Below, in pieces: positions 56,345 through 64,000 of a DNA stretch of 64,000 nt; the stretch's first letter is position 1; each line of letters opens with the position of its first letter. The DNA comes from Gammaproteobacteria bacterium. Its GTDB lineage: Bacteria; Pseudomonadota; Gammaproteobacteria; DSM-16500. Location of the stretch: the NCBI GenBank assembly GCA_013287235.1, contig JABDEF010000001.1, forward strand, positions 570 through 64,569, in the 5' to 3' direction. A model generated the notes under the pieces. The model was not told where the DNA came from, did not search any database, and saw only the letters and a program-made list of their open reading frames with translations. Both the position numbers and the translations under genes were made by a program.

Positions 56345-56367
56345 TTCGATTTCCGCCGCCTCCACCA
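56345..56367. other. Right attachment site (attR), copy of tmRNA 3' end
   Basis: TTCGAT-TT-CCGCCGCCTCCACCA matches 53411-53433 at 21 of 23 positions, including the CCA end. It bounds a 2.9 kb island. Confidence 0.85.
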
Positions 56368-56432
56368 ATTGCCAATTCTAAGCAACTTAAATCATAAAAA
56401 AGCCAATAAAATTAATCTATTAGGTAAATTTA

Positions 56433-56470
56433 TTGACAATATTTATTCTATATTCTAGAATTTAGAATAT
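56433..56470 (+). promoter_or_regulatory. Promoter and operator of the second HTH/nucleotidyltransferase module
   Basis: TTGACA (56433-56438), a 17-base spacer and TAGAAT (56456-56461). The perfect inverted repeat ATATTCTA-N5-TAGAATAT (56450-56470) covers the -10 box, suggesting autorepression by the HTH protein. Confidence 0.72.
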
Positions 56471-56490
56471 GGAATAAAGATAGGAAGACC

Positions 56491-57036
56491 ATGATTATGA
56501 AACCACAAGATATTGTTGTTCTAGCTAAGCTTTTAACTCAGCGAGAGAATAAACGCTGGACTCAAAACAGTCTTGCATCTGAGCTTTGTCTAAGCCCCTC
56601 CCAAATTAACAGTGCGTTTAAAAGATTAGTTGCAACCGGCTTAATTACTCCCTATCATCCTCCAAATAAACCTCAGCCCATCATTCAAGCATGTGAAGAA
56701 TTCTTTGTTCATGCGCTTAAATATATATTCCCAGCAAAATTAGGAGAAATAGCTCGTGGCGTGCCTACTAGCTACTCTGGCCCTAGCCTGAAAAAACAAA
56801 TTATTTCAGGAAATGACCCTGTTCCTGTTTGGCCCTACGGCGAAGGAGAAGAACGAGGGATCGCTTTAAAACCTTTATACTCGTCGGTACCAGAATCCGT
56901 TAGCAAACATCCAGATCCAATGTTTTATGATTTATTAACTTTGATTGATGCTATTCGGTCTGGACGAGCTAGAGAAAAACAACTTGCAATACAAAAATTA
57001 TCCGAAATATTGAAATCAAAGGTGTCACATGAATAG
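56491..57036 (+). CDS. Helix-turn-helix protein, probable antitoxin of a nucleotidyltransferase pair
   Basis: A 181-residue protein with an N-terminal winged helix (WTQNSLASELCLSPSQINSAFKRLVATGLI). The C-terminal part (EEFFVHALKYIFPAKLGEIARGVPTSYSGP; VWPYGEGEERGIALKPLY) is shared by HTH partners of nucleotidyltransferase genes. AGGAAG precedes ATG 56491. It overlaps the next gene by eight bases, the usual antitoxin-first arrangement. Confidence 0.8.
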   Translation: MIMKPQDIVVLAKLLTQRENKRWTQNSLASELCLSPSQINSAFKRLVATGLITPYHPPNKPQPIIQACEEFFVHALKYIFPAKLGEIARGVPTSYSGPSLKKQIISGNDPVPVWPYGEGEERGIALKPLYSSVPESVSKHPDPMFYDLLTLIDAIRSGRAREKQLAIQKLSEILKSKVSHE

Positions 57037-57748
57037 AATCTCCACTCTACATAATCTTAATTCACTTATTTTTATCGCGAATAAACTTGATGAATTATGT
57101 GCTGAAGTAACATTTGTTGGGGGCTGTATAACGGGTCTTTTAATAACCGATAAGGCAGCACCAGATGTTAGATTCACCGTTGATGTGGATTGCATTATTA
57201 ATGTAGTCACAAAACACGAGTATCATTCACTATCAAAAAAATTGAGACATAAAGGCTTTAAAGAAATGTCATACGGTAATCATCCTATATGTCGATGGGA
57301 TTGCGATGGTATTCTCGTTGATATTGTACCAACAGACATAAGCGTATTAGGATTTTCAAACAAATGGTATAAAGACGCGCAAAATAACGCGCTCAGTAAA
57401 AATCTAAATGATACAAAGATAATAAAAGTAATATCAGCACCTTATTTTCTTGCAACCAAACTAGAAGCATTTAAGGATAGAGGAAAACAAGATTTTTTAT
57501 TAAGCCATGATTTAGAAGATATCATTGCTGTTATTGATGGAAGACCTGAAATTGTTGGCGATGTTTCAAACACGGCACATAATTTAAGAGAATACCTATC
57601 AACTGAATTTAATACATTAATTAACAACTTTCTTTTTATGCAAGCACTACCCGGTCATCTTAATTATTCTTCCGAATCGGAAGAGCGAAAAAAAATCGTA
57701 GAACAGCGAATAAATGCAATTATTGAACTAGGGCGTCGACGATTATAA
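57029..57748 (+). CDS. Nucleotidyltransferase-fold protein, probable toxin
   Basis: 239 residues with FVGGCITGLLITDKAAPDVR followed by FTVDVDCII (the GG and DxD of minimal nucleotidyltransferases), then GHHP-like NHPICRWDCDGILVDIVPTD and APYFLATKLEAFKDRG. It resembles the AbiEii/DUF1814 group but is distinct from the 55281 toxin. Together with the HTH gene it forms a second type IV-like pair just outside attR. Confidence 0.82.
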   Translation: MNRISTLHNLNSLIFIANKLDELCAEVTFVGGCITGLLITDKAAPDVRFTVDVDCIINVVTKHEYHSLSKKLRHKGFKEMSYGNHPICRWDCDGILVDIVPTDISVLGFSNKWYKDAQNNALSKNLNDTKIIKVISAPYFLATKLEAFKDRGKQDFLLSHDLEDIIAVIDGRPEIVGDVSNTAHNLREYLSTEFNTLINNFLFMQALPGHLNYSSESEERKKIVEQRINAIIELGRRRL

Positions 57749-57848
57749 TTTCTTCGCAATTCGCGAATAATGTTTGATTTTCATTTATTCTTATTTCAAC
57801 AATCGCCGACCTTCTGATCATTCATCGGTAATTGCGACGTTTGAGTCA

Positions 57849-58895
57849 TCATAAAATTAGGCAGTGTGAAGTTTCTTTGGCTTCGAGTTCAAAGGTTGGA
57901 TCCAAGCGTTTTATAATAATACCAAATTTTGATTCTATCACTTTACATAAGTGTTTAAGCGCATCCAAATCTAGCCACCACAAGCAGGCCGCACCCCCGC
58001 GACCAGCTCCTTCTGCTACGTGACGCGCGCCGAAATACTCATTCCCTCTGTATAACGCAAAATCAACACCAAGAGATTTTCGATTTAATGAAATATATTG
58101 TCGACCGCCTTCTGTGATTCTATCATACAATTGACAAAATCTCCGCTCAGGCGCATGGTCAAACGTGGTCAATATATTACCATGAAGTCCGTAGTAAAAT
58201 CCATGCCCGATGCCGAGGGGGGTGGTGGAGCAAAATTGTTGAAGAGCGAATTCTGGTAGTAATCTTTGCCGCTTGCCTATAAGATCAAGCCAAGGTTTTT
58301 TTAAAAGTTCTTTCGATCTAGTCAAATTATTCCTATCAAGTTGGGCATCATATTGGATATTAAATTCTTTGTAGCCATTAATAAGGTTTCGATAAGGTGC
58401 TAAAAAATCGTTTCTAGTCACTACTTCTTTTAACTGCGCCGCAGCTATAGAATTGGCTTCTTCCGGCAAGTAGGTCAATAGTTCTTCCGCTAAAAAAAAG
58501 TCGCCATAACTGGAGATTCGTTGCAAAGCACTAAAAGATCCTTTCAACTCTTGGCCGTAGGCTACCGTAGTCGGCATTTTTGTTAATAATAGCCCATAAT
58601 TTCGTTCTACCATTCGCTTAGCTTCTTTTATATTTTTTTCCGTTGGCATAGCTATCAACTTGAAAAGGCTTTGTATTGTATTTATTTTAGCTTTCTGGTA
58701 GGGGGAATTTGTTTGATCAAATTCTTTTGAAACAAAACACATGGTTGCCGCATCATCTTCGTCTAGAAATTCCAAGAAAGGAGAAACATCTGGGTTGAAA
58801 AAAAATGATGTGCGAAAAAGAATGGATTTTTGTTCAATTTTTTTATCTTCCTCTTTTGTATCAACTTCTTTATTAAAAGCGCTTCTCTGTGTCAT
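57849..58895 (-). CDS. F-box-like protein with C-terminal CaaX box
   Basis: 348 residues. Residues about 32-62 (FNPDVSPFLEFLDEDDAATMCFVSKEF) fit the F-box pattern that recruits eukaryotic SCF ubiquitin ligases. The middle is helical and unrecognised. Residues 270-340 include FDHAPERRFCQLYDRITEGGRQYISLN, and a Gly/Ala-rich GAGRGGAACLWW loop. The chain ends ETSHCLIL; CLIL is a geranylgeranylation-type CaaX box. No signal peptide. F-box plus CaaX is the same combination as Legionella AnkB, so a host-membrane ubiquitin-ligase adaptor is plausible. This is inferred from motifs. Confidence 0.72.
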   Translation of the reverse strand: MTQRSAFNKEVDTKEEDKKIEQKSILFRTSFFFNPDVSPFLEFLDEDDAATMCFVSKEFDQTNSPYQKAKINTIQSLFKLIAMPTEKNIKEAKRMVERNYGLLLTKMPTTVAYGQELKGSFSALQRISSYGDFFLAEELLTYLPEEANSIAAAQLKEVVTRNDFLAPYRNLINGYKEFNIQYDAQLDRNNLTRSKELLKKPWLDLIGKRQRLLPEFALQQFCSTTPLGIGHGFYYGLHGNILTTFDHAPERRFCQLYDRITEGGRQYISLNRKSLGVDFALYRGNEYFGARHVAEGAGRGGAACLWWLDLDALKHLCKVIESKFGIIIKRLDPTFELEAKETSHCLIL

Positions 58896-59090
58896 TTTTA
58901 GCCTCGTTTATATATTTTGGTTTATTATTTTATAGACAATTATGATTTAATCATATAGGTATAAAATACACATATTTTCTGATAATGCATTTAAATGGCA
59001 CACTTTTTGCGCGTATTAAATAGATAAATTTGATGATAATGTGTTTAAATGATACAATAAATGCTCTATTTTTGACCTGCTACTTAACAT

Positions 59091-59846
59091 ATGATAATTG
59101 AAGAGCTACTCATTCAGCCCGTCAACCAAGGTATGCAATTAGTTCCGCCTTCCGAGGCGAATACGCATTTGCATAGAGTGAAAGATATTCTGCATTTTCC
59201 TATCAATGTTTTTTTTCAATATCCTGGCGGAATAATTGCGCATTGTAATGAGCATACTTTTCTTTCTATACAAGGTAAAGAACTAGGTTATTATTCACAT
59301 CACGATTTAGAAGGAAAAAAATTCGAAGAATATGTCACAAAAGAGTCCGCAAATAATTTCATTAATGCTGATAAAAAGGTGTTATTCACGGGTCATATGC
59401 ATATTTTAGAAGAGGAGGGTATCCTTTTACATAATAATCTTTTGTTATCTACACTTTCTTTTAAATTTCCATGCTATTTAAACAAAGATAAATCTCCTTT
59501 TATATTTGGGCTCTCTATCGTCCTTGATAAAACAGTATCTGCATCCGGTATTTCTTTAGCTGATGGACTACAATATATTCTTCGTTTAGGATTACTTCCA
59601 TCAAGCGGGAATGCATCAGGTAAAATTCAATTATATTTTCAAAGAGAAATACAAGGTGTTCACATTACAAAAAAACAATATGAATGCTTAACATTAGCAA
59701 CACAAGGCATGACTGCCAAGAAAATTGCGATGCGACTCGGTATTTCTTTCAGGACAGTCGAACGTCACTTTGAAAATTTAAAACATCGATTGAACGTTAA
59801 ATCAAAATCTGAACTCATTGAGAAATTTATACATCATTTCTTTTAA
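59091..59846 (+). CDS. LuxR-family transcriptional regulator with PAS-like sensor region
   Basis: 251 residues. Residues 25-165 look like a PAS-type sensor (INVFFQYPGGIIAHCNEHTFLSIQGKELGYYS). Residues 190-250 are a LuxR HTH: ITKKQYECLTLATQGMTAKKIAMRLGISFRTVERHFENLKHRLNV (in parts). It lacks acyl-homoserine-lactone-domain signatures. The neighbours are transposase remnants, so the target genes are unknown. Confidence 0.85.
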   Translation: MIIEELLIQPVNQGMQLVPPSEANTHLHRVKDILHFPINVFFQYPGGIIAHCNEHTFLSIQGKELGYYSHHDLEGKKFEEYVTKESANNFINADKKVLFTGHMHILEEEGILLHNNLLLSTLSFKFPCYLNKDKSPFIFGLSIVLDKTVSASGISLADGLQYILRLGLLPSSGNASGKIQLYFQREIQGVHITKKQYECLTLATQGMTAKKIAMRLGISFRTVERHFENLKHRLNVKSKSELIEKFIHHFF

Positions 59847-59858
59847 AAGCACATCAAC

Positions 59859-60191
59859 ATGCAGCAGGCGCCAAAAAAAAATAATGCGATAGATAATGAA
59901 GGATTAGGACGTTCCAGAGGTGGTTTATCAAGTAAAATTCACTGCATAGCGGATGGTTTAGGGAATCCGGTTGATTTTATTCTAACGGGTGGTGAAGTGC
60001 ACGATAACCTATGTGCTGATGTTTTGCTTGATGGTAAAAACGCTGACTTTGTTATAGCAGATAAAGCATATGACAGCGATAGAACACTTGAGAAAATTGC
60101 TCAAATAGGAGCAACAGCAGTTATACCGCCAAAATCCAATAGAAAAGAACAACGTGATTTTGACAAAGATTTACAGCAAAATATAATGTGA
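59859..60191 (+). pseudogene. IS5-family transposase fragment
   Basis: 110 residues of the DDE domain: RSRGGLSSKIHCIADGLGNPVDF with the first Asp, and DFVIADKAYDSDRTLEKI with the second. The N-terminus and the final Glu region are missing, and the frame ends inside a GIY-YIG fragment. No terminal inverted repeats were identified. Confidence 0.82.
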
Positions 60192-60343
60192 ATCAGTTAG
60201 TATATTATGAATTACATCAAGACATTATGGAGGCCGCACGACGAGAAAGAAGATTAAAGAATTGGTGTAGAAAATGGAAGTTGAATATTATTGAACAATT
60301 TAATCCTGCGTGGCGAGATTTATATGATGAAATCTGCCGCTGA
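60160..60343 (+). pseudogene. GIY-YIG nuclease C-terminal fragment
   Basis: The frame from about 60160 reads RFTAKYNVNQLVYYE, then DIMEAARRERRLKNWCRKWK and LIIEQFNPAWRDLYDEI-like residues, the standard C-terminal half of small GIY-YIG proteins. The catalytic GIY...YIG part is absent. It overlaps the end of the IS5 fragment, suggesting the insertion sequence landed in this gene or that a deletion fused the two. Confidence 0.8.
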
Positions 60344-60344
60344 C

Positions 60345-60375
60345 TGGATCCCGCGGACAAGCCGCGGGACGACGG
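60345..60375. repeat. Palindromic repeat matching the murE insert
   Basis: GGATCCCGCGGACAAGCCGC then GGGACGACGG, the same sequence (opposite orientation) as 12470-12498 inside murE. It begins directly after the GIY-YIG fragment stop. The 60376-60521 stretch holds no other gene. Confidence 0.85.
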
Positions 60376-60521
60376 AGTGTGGTAATTGACGAGGCACTAG
60401 AGTCCATGCAATCAATACCCCCCTCGCAATTAGCGAACCACGAATAAATAAAAGAGGGTGTCAGGCCAAACCCCGCTATATCGTAAGATTGGCGGGAGTA
60501 GTTCATGTTTTAATTTATTTT

Positions 60522-61355
60522 TTACATTACCTTACGATGTGCATTCTCTTTTGCGCTCAACCCTTCAACTTCCTTGAGAATGAAATAATGTTTTCCTTGC
60601 TCATCCTTTTGATAATTCAAACATATAAAATGAGATTCAGGTGGTAATAATACTTCTGATTCTTCAGGGACTTCTGAATAGCAACGAATCGTATTCTGAT
60701 TTTTTTCAGAACAAATTAATATATAAACATTTTTATTCTCGATTAATTTTTGTAATTTGTCTTGATTATCAGCGGAGCAAAAATCTGCAAAACGCGTTGC
60801 GCTGAATAATCGATTTTCCTTAAAGGGTTTTTTATTCTGATAGGCTTCAATACGTTTCTGCATAAAATCAGGTAAATCTGCCTTGTCATCTATTTCTTCA
60901 AATCTTGACAGAATCGATGTTGTTTTTTGATTTAATTGTAATACATCTTTTAAATAAGTCTGTAAATGTGGATCTTCCAAAAGTTTAGTTTCGCCTTGCG
61001 CAACACGCTTTAATTTTTGTATTTGTGCTTCTGAAAATTCATTTTTCGCTTTAAGCTCACTGTCTGTCACTTCCTCTACACAAAGTTTATGATTTTTCTC
61101 ATATCCAACAGAAAATAGTTTATTCTTTTGACCTAACGGTTTTACATAAAAATGATTGGACTTCATGTCTTTTAGCTCAGGAAACTGAGATACATGATTA
61201 AAATAAACATCATCATTATCTATTTTTTTCAAACCAGAGGTTGCTAATACAGTGGCTAATAATAATTTTTTCATTTTAGATTGCAGGGCTGCCTTATCCA
61301 AATTTTTCCAGCATTTTAGATTTTTACGTCCATCACCTTCCAAAAATTCATTCAT
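60522..61355 (-). CDS. C-terminal half of a frameshift-split large unknown protein
   Basis: 277 residues from ATG 61355, but the same frame is open upstream to about 61430 and reads LTLAEKIAIYKYTGKEYEDM before it. This continues naturally from the 61381-63309 gene if one base in a six-T run (61421-61426) is removed. The segment IAIYKYTGKEYEDMNEFL followed by a basic helix is reminiscent of the start of ADP-ribosyltransferase-type domains, but I cannot confirm that. No known domain is recognised in the rest. It is probably not an independent gene. Confidence 0.65.
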   Translation of the reverse strand: MNEFLEGDGRKNLKCWKNLDKAALQSKMKKLLLATVLATSGLKKIDNDDVYFNHVSQFPELKDMKSNHFYVKPLGQKNKLFSVGYEKNHKLCVEEVTDSELKAKNEFSEAQIQKLKRVAQGETKLLEDPHLQTYLKDVLQLNQKTTSILSRFEEIDDKADLPDFMQKRIEAYQNKKPFKENRLFSATRFADFCSADNQDKLQKLIENKNVYILICSEKNQNTIRCYSEVPEESEVLLPPESHFICLNYQKDEQGKHYFILKEVEGLSAKENAHRKVM

Positions 61356-61380
61356 GTCTTCATATTCTTTGCCTGTATAT

Positions 61381-63309
61381 TTATAAATAGCTATCTTTTC
61401 TGCTAATGTTAAATTTTGTGTTTTTTGTCATTCCTTCTAATGCTTCTTTTTCCTCAAAATATTTTTCTGAAAATTTGGAGTCCGAGGGTTCTAAAGAATT
61501 GAGATAATCAGCAGCAACGGCTAATTCTTTATCACTTAAAATAATGTGATTTAGGTTGGCGCCATCTTGAAAACATTTTGTGATATCAATCATTTTGTCT
61601 TCGAATGTCGCCCACAGATGATCATCATCGGTATGAAAAAATACGACCTCTATTTTTGAATCTAGAAGATTTTTGATAAGAACTTGTAATTCCTCTGTTG
61701 CCGGTTCTAAAGGTAATGGACCGGAGGTTAATTGCATTTCTTGTTCCTGTATTAAAGCTTTGGCAAACATTTTTTCATAATTTTTTTGCCAGGAAAGAAC
61801 GCCTGAAGATTTCTTTATATCAGAACCTTTAGTTTCTTCTTTGACTTCACTGACTGTATCCCAAATTGGCATTCTATTTACTTCTTTTTCATCATCACTT
61901 TTAGGAACTATTGTTTTCTTTTCCTCTTCTTCATTCGATTTTTCGTTTATTATATAACCCAATGCTTCACTAAACGATGCTAATGACAAATTGAGGGGCG
62001 GATGGTCAAATGTTACAATATCGGATAATACTTTTTGTTCTGGGATGGGAATTTCCATTTTAGTGATTGCAGTAACAAAGTTTTTTGATTCTTGACGTTT
62101 TACTAATTCCAATTTTGCAATCCGTATCAAATAATACAGCCAATGATCGAAATTCAAATTCTTTTTATTTGCAAATACTGCAGAAAAAACCCCAATGATT
62201 TTTTTCTGTGCATCATTAGTGGAAAAAATATATTGCAAATTTTTAAGATATTTTTCAGTTTCACCCCGGGAAAGTTGTGCGAGAAAAACATTTTCGATCA
62301 ATGTTAATTGATCTTCAGATATTTTACGCACCACTTCCAATATTTGATTGATTGAAACTTTGCTTTGAGTTGGGTCTGTAAATAATTTTTTTAATGATTG
62401 TAAATGTATCTCTATTTCTTGAATGTCTCGTGCCAATTGCAAGTTATCTTCGGCTATTAATTTTGATGCTGAGTTTTTAACTTCTTTCTCTTCTTTCATT
62501 TTATAATAGAGACGTAATTTATCTGCAAAATCGGAGTCGCGTGCAATATGGCTAGGAACAATCGGGAGACTTAAATCTTGTGTCGCACCCGATTTACGTA
62601 TAAATAATGTCATTGGTATCCGGGTTTCTTGTAAAGTTGAATGTAGTTTAACTGTTTTACAAGCATATTCTATTGCAACCTCATAGCCTTGTTGCGCTAA
62701 AGATTGAATCCACTGATCCAAAACAGCATTTTTTTCTATGCCCAATAAACAAACTTCATCAATAATGAATATACCTTTGTCATTTAACTTTTTACATGCA
62801 TCAATTAAAACTTGCATTGGGTCCGCTAAATGAAGAAAAGTCATTCGAGAATATATTAAATCGAATTGCACATTTTTAAGCTCTGAAAAAGTTAAAAGCT
62901 TATGCGCATCTCCTACTATCAAAAAATCTTTTGGTTCTAACCCATTATTTGCTCTAAAGTCCGTAGCAGTAATACCCCAAACATTGATATTTTTACCATG
63001 TTTTTCTTTTAATGAAACCAGGGTATTTCCAAGAGCTGCGCCAATCTCTAAGATGTTTAATGATTTTGATTTCGAGGTGGCAATCATATGATTGACTAAT
63101 TCCTGAATTCCAATATTACAATCACTAAATGTATAATCTTTTTCTTCACCAATAGCGCAATAGCCCGCTCTTTCATCGAAATGTTGTCCCTCTAAAGTAA
63201 ATTTCCAATTTTTACGGATAAGCTGATAAATTTGTCCTTGTAATAGACTTTCGGTCTCTTCGTATTTTTTGGGTTGCATTTCTTTTTTATTAAGTTTTAG
63301 ACGTTGCAT
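61381..63309 (-). CDS. Large protein with N-terminal SAM-methyltransferase domain (5' part of a split gene)
   Basis: 642 residues. Residues 70-235 are a class I SAM methyltransferase: LNILEIGAALGNTLVSLKEK (motif I), FLIVGDAHKLL, FDLIYSRMTFLHLADPMQVL, GIFIIDEVCLL. Residues 260-560 are helical and acidic, unrecognised. The last 15 residues (after EGMTK) are probably a frameshift artefact: removing one A from the run opposite 61421-61426 joins it to the 60522-61355 frame, giving a protein of about 930 residues. No signal peptide. The substrate is unknown; long methyltransferase-headed proteins are found among Legionellales effectors. Confidence 0.78.
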   Translation of the reverse strand: MQRLKLNKKEMQPKKYEETESLLQGQIYQLIRKNWKFTLEGQHFDERAGYCAIGEEKDYTFSDCNIGIQELVNHMIATSKSKSLNILEIGAALGNTLVSLKEKHGKNINVWGITATDFRANNGLEPKDFLIVGDAHKLLTFSELKNVQFDLIYSRMTFLHLADPMQVLIDACKKLNDKGIFIIDEVCLLGIEKNAVLDQWIQSLAQQGYEVAIEYACKTVKLHSTLQETRIPMTLFIRKSGATQDLSLPIVPSHIARDSDFADKLRLYYKMKEEKEVKNSASKLIAEDNLQLARDIQEIEIHLQSLKKLFTDPTQSKVSINQILEVVRKISEDQLTLIENVFLAQLSRGETEKYLKNLQYIFSTNDAQKKIIGVFSAVFANKKNLNFDHWLYYLIRIAKLELVKRQESKNFVTAITKMEIPIPEQKVLSDIVTFDHPPLNLSLASFSEALGYIINEKSNEEEEKKTIVPKSDDEKEVNRMPIWDTVSEVKEETKGSDIKKSSGVLSWQKNYEKMFAKALIQEQEMQLTSGPLPLEPATEELQVLIKNLLDSKIEVVFFHTDDDHLWATFEDKMIDITKCFQDGANLNHIILSDKELAVAADYLNSLEPSDSKFSEKYFEEKEALEGMTKNTKFNISRKDSYL

Positions 63310-63468
63310 TGTGCGGACCTATATTGGCTAATAATAAAGCGTTAGTATATTTGTTGAATAAAAAATATCAACTATATAGTGACTATTTTGACTATTTAAG
63401 ATTTTCTATATTGTAGTATAAAAAATAAACAGATCTAAATCTTTAGATGATTGAATTAGGAAAAAACT

Positions 63469-64000
63469 TCATAAAAAACCCCTTGTTAGAGATTCCCGAA
63501 GCAACTTACGCTGAAAACGCCAATCCGGCATAAACTGATCCATCAAGGCCTTGAAACGATGATTATGGCTAGGTTCGAGGAGGTGCACAAGTTCATGCAC
63601 CACCACATATTCTAAACAGGATTTCGGTTTCTTTGCTAACTCTGAATTAAAACGTATATTTGCTTTCCGAGTGTTACAGCTCCCCCATCGCGTTTTCATT
63701 TTTTGAATAAAAACGGATTGAACTTTGACGCCAATGAATATTTGCCATTTTTCTAATAGAGGTTGAATGACCTTTCTTACCTCTTCCCGATACCAGTCAT
63801 CCATGAGGGATTGTTTTTTTTCAAAGCTCGACTTTCCGCGAAGAAATAAATAGATATGATTATTTTTCACTTGCACTTCTGACGCGCGAGATTGATGAAT
63901 GATTTTCAGAGAATACGGCTCACCCCAAATAGGATGGGTCTCACCCTCTTCAAATAAGCGAAGGGGTTCACGATTTTCTACGATCAATTTTTTTTGTTGA
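63469..64000 (-). CDS. YgjP-type M48 metallopeptidase (5' end outside window)
   Basis: The frame is open to the window edge, so the N-terminus is missing; the TTG at 63987 is not needed as a start. It shows the family features FIQKMKTRWGSCNTRKANIRFNSELAKKP (in parts) and the zinc motif VVHELVHLLEPSHNHRFKALM with HExxH. These DUF45/SprT-like proteins are often neighbours of restriction or stress genes. The function is unproven. The 63310-63468 interval before it is AT-rich with no feature I can name. Confidence 0.88.
   Translation of the reverse strand, partial: QQKKLIVENREPLRLFEEGETHPIWGEPYSLKIIHQSRASEVQVKNNHIYLFLRGKSSFEKKQSLMDDWYREEVRKVIQPLLEKWQIFIGVKVQSVFIQKMKTRWGSCNTRKANIRFNSELAKKPKSCLEYVVVHELVHLLEPSHNHRFKALMDQFMPDWRFQRKLLRESLTRGFL

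Overview
The window is 64 kb of AT-rich chromosome from a gammaproteobacterium. It is most likely a host-associated member of Legionellales (Coxiellaceae/Berkiella/Rickettsiella-like). That placement is inferred from gammaproteobacterial gene orders (the mra/fts/mur cluster, sspA-sspB with rplM-rpsI, rsmI/yraN/diaA/dolP, ratA-rnfH-smpB-ssrA, fur-bamE, and an hrcA-grpE-dnaK-dnaJ cluster). It also rests on lineage-specific genes with eukaryotic-like features: ankyrin repeats, an F-box-like segment, a dual-specificity phosphatase, and C-terminal CaaX boxes. No species can be named from the sequence alone.

Layout. 1-1316: end of a metal (zinc/manganese type) ABC transporter operon. 1431-16923: a lysine-rich protein, then the division and cell-wall cluster on the minus strand, mraZ-rsmH-ftsL-ftsI-murE-mraY-murD-ftsW-murG-murC-ftsQ-ftsA-ftsZ. 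murF, murB and ddl are absent from their usual places. 17179-17569: RNase P RNA. 17577-24315: a mix of unknown proteins, rsmI, yraN, diaA, two BON lipoproteins and an EamA transporter. 24356-26431: sspB, sspA, tRNA-Gln, rpsI and rplM. 26664-29275: an HU-like protein, an internally duplicated unknown protein and a repeat-bounded secreted protein. 29272-41709: glmM, ftsH, rlmE, greA, dnaJ, dnaK, grpE, hrcA, then nadK and recN on the plus strand.

41959-49524: an AAA/DUF4143 ATPase with an operator-like hairpin, a small His/Pro-rich CaaX protein, fur, an ankyrin-type gene broken by a TnpB (IS605-type) remnant, bamE, and a Fur-box-controlled iron uptake operon (FTR1 permease, ferredoxin-like membrane protein, P19-type protein). 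49695-52985: an ankyrin protein with a CaaX box, rnfH, ratA, a dual-specificity phosphatase and smpB. 53029-53433: tmRNA. Its 3' end is duplicated at 56345-56367, delimiting a 2.9 kb island with a truncated integrase and an AbiE-type toxin-antitoxin pair whose antitoxin is frameshifted. A second HTH/nucleotidyltransferase pair follows. 57849-63309: an F-box-like CaaX protein, a LuxR-type regulator, IS5 and GIY-YIG remnants, and a large methyltransferase-like gene split by a frameshift. The window ends in a YgjP-type metallopeptidase.

Two themes stand out. First, several families of palindromic repeats are scattered through the window. Some copies lie in frame inside genes (the ZnuA signal peptide, MurE, both ends of a small secreted protein, the DolP C-terminus), resembling the Rickettsia palindromic elements. 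Second, three otherwise unrelated proteins end in Cys-x-Ile-Leu, a eukaryotic geranylgeranylation-type CaaX box. This suggests a set of effectors that are lipidated by a host cell.
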